A stretch of DNA of 64,000 bases from Chloroflexota bacterium (GTDB lineage: Bacteria; Chloroflexota; Anaerolineae; UBA7937; B3-Chlor). This document shows positions 16,902-25,199 of this stretch, piece after piece (position 1 is the first letter of the stretch; every line of letters starts with the position of its first letter). Below the pieces are notes generated by a model, which was given only the letters and a program-made list of their open reading frames with translations, had not been told where the DNA came from and searched no databases. The stretch covers positions 118,955 to 182,954 of the forward strand of contig JAUVXJ010000009.1 of assembly GCA_030603665.1 (NCBI GenBank), in the 5' to 3' direction. The translations under genes were made by a program, and so were the position numbers.

Positions 16902-18797
16902 ATGAAATACGGAGAAGCGTTCAAGGAATCCTTGGAAAGCCCCGAGACTTTCTGGGGCCGAGCTGCTGAGGAGATCACGTGGTACAGGAAGTGGACCGAG
17001 GTGGTGGACACGTCAAAGATGCCTTTCACGTCGTGGTTCATAGGTGGCTTGATTAATACCTGCTATAACGCGGTGGATCGGCACGTAGAGGGCGGGCGAG
17101 GGCAACAGCCCGCCCTTATCTATGATAGCCCGGTTACCAACACCACCCAGATCTATACGTACTCCGAGCTCCAGGCGAGGGTCTCGCGGATAGCTGGCTT
17201 CCTGAGCTCACTGGGCGTCACCAAGGGGGATCGGGTGGTGATCTACATGCCCATGATCCCAGAGGCCGCGATGGCTATGCTGGCCTGCGCGCGCATCGGC
17301 GCCATCCACTCGGTAGTCTTCGGAGGCTTCGCCCCGAGAGAGCTGGCCATTCGCATCGATGATGCAAAGCCCAAGGTGGTCCTGTCCGCCTCCTGTGGCA
17401 TCGAGGTCAAAAGGATCATCCCCTACAAGCCGCTCCTGGATGAGGCGATCAGCATAGCCGAACACACACCGGAGAAATGCGTGGTCTGGCAGCGACCCGA
17501 GGCCGAGGCGCAGCTCGTTGCTCCGAGGGATCTGGATTGGGAGGAGCAAGAGGAGGAAGCGCAGCCCGTGGACTGTGTACCCATGGAGTCCACGGATCCT
17601 CTGTACATCCTCTACACCTCCGGCACGACCGGTGTGCCCAAGGGGGTGGTCCGCGACAACGGCGGTCACGCTGTGGCCCTCAACTGGACCATGAAACACG
17701 TCTACGGTATCGACGCTGGAGATGTCTTCTGGGCCGCATCCGACGTGGGCTGGGTGGTGGGCCACTCCTACATCGTGTATGGACCTCTACTCAAGGGCGC
17801 CACCACCGTGCTGTACGAGGGGAAGCCCGTGGGCACCCCTGACCCCGGGGCGTTCTGGCGGGTGATCTCCCAGCACAAGGTGAAGGTCCTCTTCACCGCC
17901 CCTACGGCCTTCAGAGCTATCAAACGAGAGGACTCCGGAGGTGAGTATCTGAAGGGGCACGACCTCTCGCATTTCGACGCGTTATTCCTGGCAGGGGAGC
18001 GTACCGACCCCGACACGTATCACTGGGCCACCGACCTGGTGCGGCGGCCGGTGATAGACCACTGGTGGCAGACGGAGACCGGGTGGGCCATCACCGGGAA
18101 CTTCCGGGGCCTCGAGTACTTCCCGCCCAAGGCCGGTTCAGCGTCCCTGCCCATGCCTGGCTACGACGTCAGGATCCTGGACTTGGCCACCGGCGAGCCG
18201 CTAGGCCCCAACAGAGAAGGTATCATCGCCGTGACGCTGCCCCTGCCACCAGGCAATCTGACCACTCTGTGGCAGAACGATGAGGGGTTCAAGGAGTCAT
18301 ATACCGACCCCTATCCGGGATACTACTTCACCGGCGATGCAGGGTTCGTCGACGAGGACGGATACGTGTGGGTCATGGGGCGCACGGATGACGTGATCAA
18401 CGTTGCCGGACACCGCCTCTCCACCGGGGGCATGGAGGAGATCCTGGCCAGGCACCCCGACGTGGCGGAATGCGCTGTCCTGGGAGTGCAAGACGACCTC
18501 AAAGGGCAGGTTCCCGTGGGGTTGGTGGTCCTCAAATCGTCGGCTGTTCGGGACCATGACGAGTTGGTGGGCGAGCTGGTGCAGATGGTGAGGGATCAAC
18601 TTGGGGCCATCGCCTCGTTCAAGAAAGCGGTGGTGGTGCAGCGCCTGCCCAAGACGCGATCGGGCAAGATCCTGCGCCGCACCATGCGCAAGATCGCCGA
18701 CGGCGAGAGTTACCGCGTGCCCCCCACGATAGATGACCCCGCCGTCCTGCCGGAGATCGAGGACGCTGTGCAGGCCATGGGATACGGGAAGAAGTAG
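16902..18797 (+). CDS. prpE: Propionyl-CoA synthetase / acetyl-CoA synthetase-type enzyme
   Basis: An adenylate-forming acyl-CoA synthetase of 631 residues. The P-loop-like motif YTSGTTGVPKG is followed by VVRDNGGHAVAL, which resembles PrpE more than Acs. Also present are the TGD and GRTDDVINVAGHRLSTGG hinge motifs and the C-terminal PKTRSGKILRR with the catalytic (and acetylatable) lysine. It should activate propionate, or acetate, with ATP and CoA. ATG 16902 has GGGAGA upstream and gives the usual family N-terminus; ATG 16875 in frame would add nine residues. It is monocistronic with its own promoter. A decayed copy of its 3' end lies at 21237-21357. Confidence 0.9.
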   Translation: MKYGEAFKESLESPETFWGRAAEEITWYRKWTEVVDTSKMPFTSWFIGGLINTCYNAVDRHVEGGRGQQPALIYDSPVTNTTQIYTYSELQARVSRIAGFLSSLGVTKGDRVVIYMPMIPEAAMAMLACARIGAIHSVVFGGFAPRELAIRIDDAKPKVVLSASCGIEVKRIIPYKPLLDEAISIAEHTPEKCVVWQRPEAEAQLVAPRDLDWEEQEEEAQPVDCVPMESTDPLYILYTSGTTGVPKGVVRDNGGHAVALNWTMKHVYGIDAGDVFWAASDVGWVVGHSYIVYGPLLKGATTVLYEGKPVGTPDPGAFWRVISQHKVKVLFTAPTAFRAIKREDSGGEYLKGHDLSHFDALFLAGERTDPDTYHWATDLVRRPVIDHWWQTETGWAITGNFRGLEYFPPKAGSASLPMPGYDVRILDLATGEPLGPNREGIIAVTLPLPPGNLTTLWQNDEGFKESYTDPYPGYYFTGDAGFVDEDGYVWVMGRTDDVINVAGHRLSTGGMEEILARHPDVAECAVLGVQDDLKGQVPVGLVVLKSSAVRDHDELVGELVQMVRDQLGAIASFKKAVVVQRLPKTRSGKILRRTMRKIADGESYRVPPTIDDPAVLPEIEDAVQAMGYGKK

Positions 18798-18881
18798 CTT
18801 ACGCCCGATCAGCTTCGTCCGTCCCTCGCGCTGGCGCCGCAGGCTCAGAGGGCAGGTCGCCTTCCGCCTGGGTCGAAGACC

Positions 18882-18910
18882 TTGACTGGGCGTGCTAACT
18901 GTGGTATAAT
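18882..18910 (+). promoter_or_regulatory. Sigma70-type promoter for the ACT-domain gene
   Basis: TTGACT (18882-18887), 17 bases, TATAAT (18905-18910). The leader would be about 75 bases. Confidence 0.7.
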
Positions 18911-18990
18911 GGTCTTGAAGGACTGCGCTTCTGAGTCTACTCCTCGCGATGTCGGGTCGGATCTGACTACCCGATCACGGAGACATGCCA

Positions 18991-19461
18991 ATGGGCAGGG
19001 TGAAGATCGGGGGTATCCTCCAGCACACGGACTTGGCCCTAGTGGGAATGATGGCCGTCCCTGACCGCCCGGGAATTGCTGCGGCGATATTCGAGACTCT
19101 GGGCAAGAGGGGCATCAACGCACTCTCCATCGTGGCATCCATCGACCTCGACAACAACACTCAAGTCGTCTTGTGTGTGGCTAGCAAGGACGTGTTTGTG
19201 GCCATGGGTTTACTGGAACCTCTCAAGGAGAGGTTCGGGGGACGGAAGGTGACACACCGGGCTGGGGTGGCGCTAGTCTCGATCTTTGGACCCGATTTCA
19301 GGGAGACATCGGGCGTCGCCGGCATGATGTACACGGCCCTGGCGGACGCCGGCATCAACATCCTGTCCATCAACACATCCATGTCCAGCGTGAGCTGCGT
19401 GATTGACCAGAGGCGTCTCGATGATGCTGTAGCGGCTCTGAAGGACACCTTCGAAGTGTAG
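18991..19461 (+). CDS. Tandem ACT-domain protein
   Basis: A 156-residue protein made of two ACT domains like those at the C-terminus of aspartate kinase. The first (about 15-80) begins VGMMAVPDRPGIAAAIFETL; the second (about 90-156) contains SGVAGMMYTALADAGINI. ACT pairs bind amino acids, usually to regulate an enzyme. There is no catalytic domain, so this is a free-standing regulator or sensor. The ATG at 18991 is eight bases from GGAG; the ATG two codons earlier is too close. Its partner enzyme is not evident in the window. Confidence 0.8.
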   Translation: MGRVKIGGILQHTDLALVGMMAVPDRPGIAAAIFETLGKRGINALSIVASIDLDNNTQVVLCVASKDVFVAMGLLEPLKERFGGRKVTHRAGVALVSIFGPDFRETSGVAGMMYTALADAGINILSINTSMSSVSCVIDQRRLDDAVAALKDTFEV

Positions 19462-19566
19462 TGGAACGAAGCAGTCCTGTGCGTCCTGCTGCGCGTCCGT
19501 CGGTCCCCGGTCGAAACAACTCCCTTCATTGTGCGCGGACTTCCCAGAGCAAACCAAGGAGGAAGC

Positions 19567-20037
19567 TTGTCTACACAAATCCCCAACGATCGCTTCACGA
19601 ATGAGCTCTTTGACGTGCTCGATGAGACATTCGAGCAAGTTCAGGGCATCTATCTCGACAAGGGGACATCGCTCTTTGAGACACTGGAAACCGTCTCCGC
19701 TGAGCAGGCCTCTCGCCCAGTGTCAGCGGAATGTGCCAGCATCGCTGCTCAAGTGGAACACGTACGGTTCTATCTTGAGGTGCTCGAACGCGTCATACAG
19801 AAGAAGCCGGTTGGGAAGATAGACTGGCAGGAGAGCTGGAAACTGGAGAAGGTAAAGCCAGAGGAGTGGGAAGCCCTCAAGGGAAGACTCAGAGAGGCCC
19901 ATGAGAGCGTATTGAAGGTCATGAAGAGCCTTGACTCCTGGGAGGGCGAGGACGATATTGGCGGTTCACTCGCCATTCTGGCCCACACGGCCTATCACCT
20001 GGGTGAGATACGACAGGCGCTGTGTGTGGTCAGGTGA
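19567..20037 (+). CDS. DinB-like four-helix protein
   Basis: A 156-residue helical protein with a DinB/YfiT-like pattern: an N-terminal helix (LFDVLDETFEQVQG), a central QVEHVRFYLE with one His, and a C-terminal AHTAYHLGEIRQAL carrying HxxxH. The three His residues are placed as the metal site of this superfamily. Members act as thiol-dependent transferases or hydrolases, or are of unknown role. The start is TTG 19567, directly after AAGGAGG; no ATG fits. Single gene between the ACT protein and the oxidoreductase. Confidence 0.65.
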   Translation: MSTQIPNDRFTNELFDVLDETFEQVQGIYLDKGTSLFETLETVSAEQASRPVSAECASIAAQVEHVRFYLEVLERVIQKKPVGKIDWQESWKLEKVKPEEWEALKGRLREAHESVLKVMKSLDSWEGEDDIGGSLAILAHTAYHLGEIRQALCVVR

Positions 20038-20127
20038 CCAACGGCATCAGCATGGCGGTCCGGTGTAGCTCACGCAACATGACTGGGCCGCATAACGCAA
20101 GCCCATCACGAAAGGAGAGGTTGTACC

Positions 20128-21150
20128 ATGAAGTACAAGCGCGTTGTCATCACCCGTCATGGCGGCCCGGAGGTTCTGGAGATCGTAGAGGATGAGCTGC
20201 CAGAACCCCAGTCTGGCCAGGTCCGTGTGAGAATCCTGGCCGCTGGGGTGGCCAATACAGATGCCATGTTGAGAGAGAGGAATGTACCAGGTCTTGGCGC
20301 GCCGTCCCCGCCTTATTCGCCCGGCAAGGAACTGGTGGGCGTTGTGGACAAGCTCGGGGACGGGGTGTCGACCCTGGAGGTGGGGCAAACGGTCGCCTCC
20401 TCTCTAACAGGGTTTGGCGCCTACTCTGAGTATCTTTGTGCGCCAGAAACCGACATGACGCCGGTGCCTCCAGGCTTGGACCCGGCCGAGGCTGTCTGCT
20501 TGGTGGCTAACTATGCTGTGGCCTACCAGGTGCTACATCGCGCTGCCCAGGTAGCGCCCGGCGAGCGAGTCTTGATTCACGGCGCCGCGGGCGGCATTGG
20601 GACGGCCCTGCTCCAACTGGGCCAGCTAGCCGAGCTGGAGATGTACGGGACGGCATCCGCCGGCAAACAAGAGTTCGTAGCCAACCTGGGCGCAACCCCA
20701 ATAGACTACAGGAAGGAGGATTTCGTCGAGCGCATCTTTCGCTTGACGGGTGATGGTGTTGATGTGGTATGTGATGCCATCGGCGGGAGTTACGTGTGGC
20801 GCTCCTACCAGACGCTGCGCCCGGGAGGACGATTGGTCGTCTTCGGCGGCGTCTCGTTTGCCAAAGAGGGAATGCTCAGCATGCTATGGAATAATATGGT
20901 GTTGACCAAAATCTTGAACTTCATCCCGGACAACAAAGCAACGCTGAACTACATCATGAGGGGAGGAGCAAAGAAGAATAGCCGGCCCAAATGGTATCCC
21001 GAGGATCTGGCCAAGCTGTTTGACCTCCTGGCCCAGAAGAAGATAGAGCCCATTGTCACGCGAATGCCACTGGCTGAGGCAGCCCGCGCTCACGAGCTTA
21101 TCGGTGAAGCGTCCGTGATGGGCAAGATTATCCTGATTTGCGACACTTAG
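20128..21150 (+). CDS. Zinc-free medium-chain dehydrogenase/reductase (quinone oxidoreductase-like)
   Basis: A 340-residue NADPH-dependent oxidoreductase of the MDR superfamily. The N-terminal GroES-like domain (PEVLEIVEDELPEPQSGQ) lacks the Cys/His zinc ligands of alcohol dehydrogenases. The Rossmann motif GAAGGIGTALLQLGQL lies at about 155, as in Qor-type enone or quinone reductases. Start ATG 20128 follows AAAGGAGAGG. The true substrate cannot be named. It stands alone; downstream lies the gene debris at the left edge of the accessory island. Confidence 0.85.
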   Translation: MKYKRVVITRHGGPEVLEIVEDELPEPQSGQVRVRILAAGVANTDAMLRERNVPGLGAPSPPYSPGKELVGVVDKLGDGVSTLEVGQTVASSLTGFGAYSEYLCAPETDMTPVPPGLDPAEAVCLVANYAVAYQVLHRAAQVAPGERVLIHGAAGGIGTALLQLGQLAELEMYGTASAGKQEFVANLGATPIDYRKEDFVERIFRLTGDGVDVVCDAIGGSYVWRSYQTLRPGGRLVVFGGVSFAKEGMLSMLWNNMVLTKILNFIPDNKATLNYIMRGGAKKNSRPKWYPEDLAKLFDLLAQKKIEPIVTRMPLAEAARAHELIGEASVMGKIILICDT

Positions 21151-21174
21151 ATTTGTTTTCGTGGGGAGGAACCC

Positions 21175-21357
21175 ATGTTTTCAAAGATAACCATCGGTCA
21201 ACTGTATGGGTTCCTGTAGCTCTTCATCCTCCTCACCAGCGCAAGATCGCCGACGGCGACAGTTACCGAGTTCCCCCCCCCCCCCGCGATAGATGACCCC
21301 GCCGTCCTGCCCGAGATCGAGGATGCCAGCCAGACCATTGGGTACGGTAAGAAATGA
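21175..21357 (+). pseudogene. Gene debris: truncated 3' end of a prpE copy fused after a 14-codon start
   Basis: From about 21237 to the TGA at 21355-21357 the sequence closely matches the last about 115 bases of prpE (18684-18797), including AAGATCGCCGACGGCGA and the region encoding DDPAVLPEIED. The copy is damaged by a run of 13 Cs at 21273-21285, where the intact gene has a short C run. Just upstream, a GGGGAGG site and ATG 21175 open a 14-codon frame (MFSKITIGQLYGFL) that stops at 21217. It looks like the start of another lost gene. The pattern suggests a deletion joined two gene ends. Confidence 0.75.
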
Positions 21358-21469
21358 GATCCAGCGAAGCTAGATCGCAGTTGATGCAGTTCTTGAGTCC
21401 ACTCCATCGCGCAGGTCGTGGAATAGCCTCTTGTATTGTTGTGCCATGCGAGTCTCGGGACGTCTCACC

Positions 21470-21498
21470 TTGCCCCACAAGCGGAGTTGTGATACAAT
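21470..21498 (+). promoter_or_regulatory. Possible promoter for the island's first gene
   Basis: TTGCCC (21470-21475), 17 bases, TACAAT (21493-21498). The leader to the next gene would be about 175 bases and holds no recognised element. Nothing else is seen between 21358 and 21680. Confidence 0.4.
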
Positions 21499-21680
21499 GC
21501 CACCAGGCTGATGCGGAAGCCGAGCTGCTGCCTTATGGTTTGTGACCACGCCAGCCAATTCGGGGGACACGGAGGGTTCGCCCTTCATGGTCGTTGCGTG
21601 CACTTCCCGGTACCCTCCGGAACCCCCAAGTGGTTCACCCTGCGCGCTCGGTGTCTCGCTGCTCTCAGGGAGGGTCGTCC

Positions 21681-22253
21681 ATGTCAGAGCTGAGATACGT
21701 GAAGGTGACAAACCATTGTGAAGAAACCGTTGAGGTCTACCTGAGGCGTGCTCGAGCGAAGAAGGAATCAAGTTCAACGAGAGGGCGCCCGAGCAAGTAT
21801 ACTCTTCGCCCAGATCAGGAAACTCCACCCTTGGCTCACCACCTGTTGATTGGGGCAAAGGGGTGGAAATCCTTGAAGGCGAGAGAATGCATAGAGATTG
21901 TGGAAGTGCCATATGAATGGAGATTCGGCCAGATAGTAAACACTTCGGAACAGCCCGTAAGCATTGACGTTGCTCCAGCAATCGAGGCAAGAAGGCGTGA
22001 GAAGACGACGGTCACAGTGGGTCCTCATAAGAGGTCAAGAATAGTTGATCTCAAATCAGTCACACAGCGTCGTAAGCTTGGTCGTCTCGTGCGGGAGAAG
22101 AAGGTCTCCATCGAACCCAACTATCTGATCGGGCCCACAACGGGACGGAAAGGGGCCGTTGCTTCATATGTCGGCGAGAGTGTGTACATATGCTACGAGT
22201 GCGGCGGACCTATCATCTTCAGAGGAAGCCCTCCAACACCCATTCACATCTAG
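21681..22253 (+). CDS. Hypothetical basic protein with C-terminal Cys pair
   Basis: A 190-residue protein of unknown family. It starts at ATG 21681 after AGGGAGG. It is rich in Arg and Lys in the middle and has an antiparallel-strand-like pattern (RYVKVTNHCEETVEVYLRRA, later QPVSIDVAP). It ends in a CYECGGPII motif that could be half of a zinc ribbon. Codon usage is less GC-rich than in the flanking housekeeping genes. It is 30 bases upstream of the FRG gene and probably co-transcribed with it. As part of an island with a restriction system, a defence or mobile-element role is possible but unproven. Confidence 0.55.
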   Translation: MSELRYVKVTNHCEETVEVYLRRARAKKESSSTRGRPSKYTLRPDQETPPLAHHLLIGAKGWKSLKARECIEIVEVPYEWRFGQIVNTSEQPVSIDVAPAIEARRREKTTVTVGPHKRSRIVDLKSVTQRRKLGRLVREKKVSIEPNYLIGPTTGRKGAVASYVGESVYICYECGGPIIFRGSPPTPIHI

Positions 22254-22283
22254 CGCTAAGGTCCCCAAGCACGAGGATAGACG

Positions 22284-23033
22284 ATGCCCATAGTCGAGAA
22301 GGAAGCCACCTCCGTATCGCAGTACCTATCGATAGTCTCGGGGTTGATAGCCGAGTGGTCTAGCCCAGAGTCTGGAGAGATCAGGCCGTGGTTCCGTGGG
22401 CACAAGCGAGCCGACTGGAATCTAGTCCCAGGTGAGTTTCGCTTCACCGACATAAACCCAGATGAGATACGTTCTGAGTTTGTGCTGAAAGCTAGAGCTC
22501 TTCTCGATGATTCTCCAACAACTGACTGGGAATGGTATTTTCTGATGCAGCATCATGGGCTTCCGACAAGGCTATTGGACTGGACGGCCGGGTCGCTGAT
22601 TGGGCTCCACTTTGCTGTATGTCATGATACAGGCGAAAGCGATGCCGCAGTATGGGTTCTCGATCCTTGGCGACTAAACAAATGGAGCATCAGCAAATCA
22701 GAGTTGGTCTTGAGCGCAGATTCTGCCGCGAAGAAGTATCTACACCCTGTATACCACCAGAAGAAGATACCCAGGCGCCCTATTGCCATCGTTCCACCAT
22801 ACAATAGCCCTCGCATTACCGTCCAGCGAGGTGCATTTTCGGTGCATGGGTCAAACCGCGACGGAATCGATGAGCAGTTCGCGACTAGGCTAGCAAAGAT
22901 CCATCTTGCGAAAGACTGTTGCATCGAGATGAGGCGTGAGCTCAGGTGTGCGGGTATCAGCGAATTCACGCTGTTCCCAGACTTGGATGGTCTGAGCCGG
23001 GATATCAGAGGAGCAGAGATAGAGGGCTGCTAA
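22284..23033 (+). CDS. FRG-domain protein
   Basis: A 249-residue protein with the FRG domain: the defining PWFRGH motif at about 35-40, followed by the conserved WNLVPGEFR and, near 90, QHHGLPTRLLDWT. The domain is found in bacteria, phages and defence islands; its activity is not established to my knowledge. No membrane helix or signal peptide is seen. It is followed by about 225 bases without a convincing gene before the methyltransferase. Low-GC codon use compared with neighbours suggests it was acquired. Confidence 0.8.
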   Translation: MPIVEKEATSVSQYLSIVSGLIAEWSSPESGEIRPWFRGHKRADWNLVPGEFRFTDINPDEIRSEFVLKARALLDDSPTTDWEWYFLMQHHGLPTRLLDWTAGSLIGLHFAVCHDTGESDAAVWVLDPWRLNKWSISKSELVLSADSAAKKYLHPVYHQKKIPRRPIAIVPPYNSPRITVQRGAFSVHGSNRDGIDEQFATRLAKIHLAKDCCIEMRRELRCAGISEFTLFPDLDGLSRDIRGAEIEGC

Positions 23034-23258
23034 TCACCAAAGGTGGAATCGGCCTCCCAAACGCGATGCCGTTGCCCATGCTGTGCAGCGGATGCCCTGG
23101 CGCGCGTCGCTCAGATCGGAGTCGGTGGGCCGCAAACGTAATCATACAACCATACTGCATCGATGTGCACCGGCTGAGAGTGATGCAGGAGATCGCCGAA
23201 GAAGATAAGCAACGGTTCTAAGTCCGCTCCAGCGAAGACGTACAAACGGGAGACCACC

Positions 23259-25199
23259 ATGCCCCCAGAGGACAAGACTGCGCCCTCAGGCAAACGTGCC
23301 GCGCAGGCTGAGGCCGAAATCTCCTTCATCGAACCACCCGCGCCCGACGAGGTAGAGATCCCCGAGCAGAAACAGCACTACCAGCTGCCTGCGCGTTTTG
23401 GGGCAGTGCCGGTAGACGAAGCACCGCTGGGTTGGGAGGTGGAAACGCGCCCCCGTGAAACGAAGGTCACCAAGTTCCAGCACGCCTACCCCACCATCCG
23501 GTTGCCTTTTCAAGAAGTCCAGCGGCTGGACTTCGGACACGGTGATGAATTCCTGGCGCAGAATGAGCAAGCCCCCAAGCTTCGAGAACTGTTCCCCACC
23601 GGCGCCAACCGGTTGTTCTTTGGCGACAACCTGCATGTCATGCGGCAACTGCCCAGCAAGAGCATTGATCTGATCTACATTGATCCGCCCTTCTTCTCTG
23701 GGCGGCAATACAACATCATCTTCGGCGATAACAATGAGGTCCGCTCGTTTTCGGACATATGGGAAGGCGGGATGCCGGGCTACTTGATATGGCTCAACGC
23801 TCGCCTCTACGAGATGAAGCGGTTGCTCAAGAAGACGGGTAGCATCTATGTCCACTGTGACTGGCACGCGAGTCACTATATCAAAGTCGAAATGGACAAG
23901 ATCTTCGGGTACGATAGCTTCGTCAATGAGGTGATTTGGTACTACACGAATGCTGGTGGCCGCTCCGGGAAGAGATGTGCTCGCAAGCACGATGTGCTGC
24001 TCTACTACGCAAGAGGCAGCACTCATTTCTTCGACTACAAGGCCGCCGGAGTTCCCCGCGTCCAAGACACTGACAAGTTCTCAAGCTACTTCAAGACGGA
24101 CCCGGATGGCCGACAATACCAGGAGGTGCGCACCAAGAAGAAGACCTATAGATACTATCTCGACGACCCCAAGATACCTGACGACGTTTGGACGATCCAG
24201 CAGATGGGCCAACACGACAAGACAGAGCGCATAGGGTATCCGACGCAAAAGCCGGAGGCCCTCGTCGAGCGGGCGATACTCCTATCGTGTCCCCCCGATG
24301 GGGTAGTTGCGGACTTCTTCATTGGCGGCGGGACGACGGCAGCGGTGGCACAGCGGCTGGGCCGGCGCTGGGTTGCCTGCGACCAATCGCGCATCGCCGT
24401 CGCCATCACAGCCGACCGCGTGACAAAGGTTGTTCAAGAGCGAGTCGGGGCCCTGTTTCCCGTGCCCGATTTCACCGTAGAGCACTGGGGTGTATACGAG
24501 GCGCCCAGGCTGGAGAGGTACGACCAGACCCGGTTCCGAGAGTTCGTCGTCAGGGCTTTCGGCGGCAGGCCGGAGGGCGTGTCGCCCGCCATTCACGGCG
24601 TCCGGCACGGCGTCCCACTCTATGTAGGCGAACCGTCGCGCCGGTCGCGGATCGGCAAAGCGGACGTGGCCCGATTTGCCAAAGCCGTATACGAGGAACG
24701 CCGCGCCAATCACGGGGTCATTCTGGCCTGGAACTTCGGCCCGGATGCCCGCAAAGCGGCAGAGATTCTGGCCGCCCGCGAGAACAAGCGCATAGACTTC
24801 GTCCGCCTCAGCCTCATCCGACTGGAGTCCGATGAGTTCCGCGTGCACGTGGTGAGCAAACACAAAGACTATGAGCCGTTGCTGTATTTCATTCAGCCGC
24901 CAGAAGTGCGGATCGCCATCGGCAGGGTCAAGCCGCTCATTTACGAGTTCGACGTGTCGGAGTCGGTCAGTCTGAACAAGAACGGTGCGATTGCCAACGT
25001 GCAGTGGGACTTTGAGCACCAGGTTGGGAAGTTTGTCTCAACCCAGGGGTACACTTTTCTCCGCGATAAGAAGACAAAGCGTCCGGTTCTCACCGTGCAG
25101 TATGCCTTCCCCGAAGCAGGTACGCACACGGTCGCGTGCTCCGTACAGGACGACCAGGGAGGCGAGCGGACCGTGGTGCAGGTGATCGAGGTCAGCTAG
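23259..25199 (+). CDS. Type III restriction-modification methyltransferase (Mod-like)
   Basis: A 646-residue site-specific DNA methyltransferase. Motif IV is IDPPF at D142 and comes before the SAM-binding motif I (DFFIGGGTTA, about 352-361). That order marks the beta class, mostly N6-adenine. The DPPF form and the length fit type III Mod enzymes, which also choose the DNA target for the nuclease complex. A C-terminal part of about 250 residues after motif I is longer than in simple methyltransferases and may bind Res. The stop at 25199 is directly followed by the helicase start at 25200. Confidence 0.88.
   Translation: MPPEDKTAPSGKRAAQAEAEISFIEPPAPDEVEIPEQKQHYQLPARFGAVPVDEAPLGWEVETRPRETKVTKFQHAYPTIRLPFQEVQRLDFGHGDEFLAQNEQAPKLRELFPTGANRLFFGDNLHVMRQLPSKSIDLIYIDPPFFSGRQYNIIFGDNNEVRSFSDIWEGGMPGYLIWLNARLYEMKRLLKKTGSIYVHCDWHASHYIKVEMDKIFGYDSFVNEVIWYYTNAGGRSGKRCARKHDVLLYYARGSTHFFDYKAAGVPRVQDTDKFSSYFKTDPDGRQYQEVRTKKKTYRYYLDDPKIPDDVWTIQQMGQHDKTERIGYPTQKPEALVERAILLSCPPDGVVADFFIGGGTTAAVAQRLGRRWVACDQSRIAVAITADRVTKVVQERVGALFPVPDFTVEHWGVYEAPRLERYDQTRFREFVVRAFGGRPEGVSPAIHGVRHGVPLYVGEPSRRSRIGKADVARFAKAVYEERRANHGVILAWNFGPDARKAAEILAARENKRIDFVRLSLIRLESDEFRVHVVSKHKDYEPLLYFIQPPEVRIAIGRVKPLIYEFDVSESVSLNKNGAIANVQWDFEHQVGKFVSTQGYTFLRDKKTKRPVLTVQYAFPEAGTHTVACSVQDDQGGERTVVQVIEVS

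Noticed and set aside
21358..23258. Transposase or integrase genes at the island edge
   Set aside because: No recombinase motif, terminal inverted repeats or target duplication could be seen on either strand.
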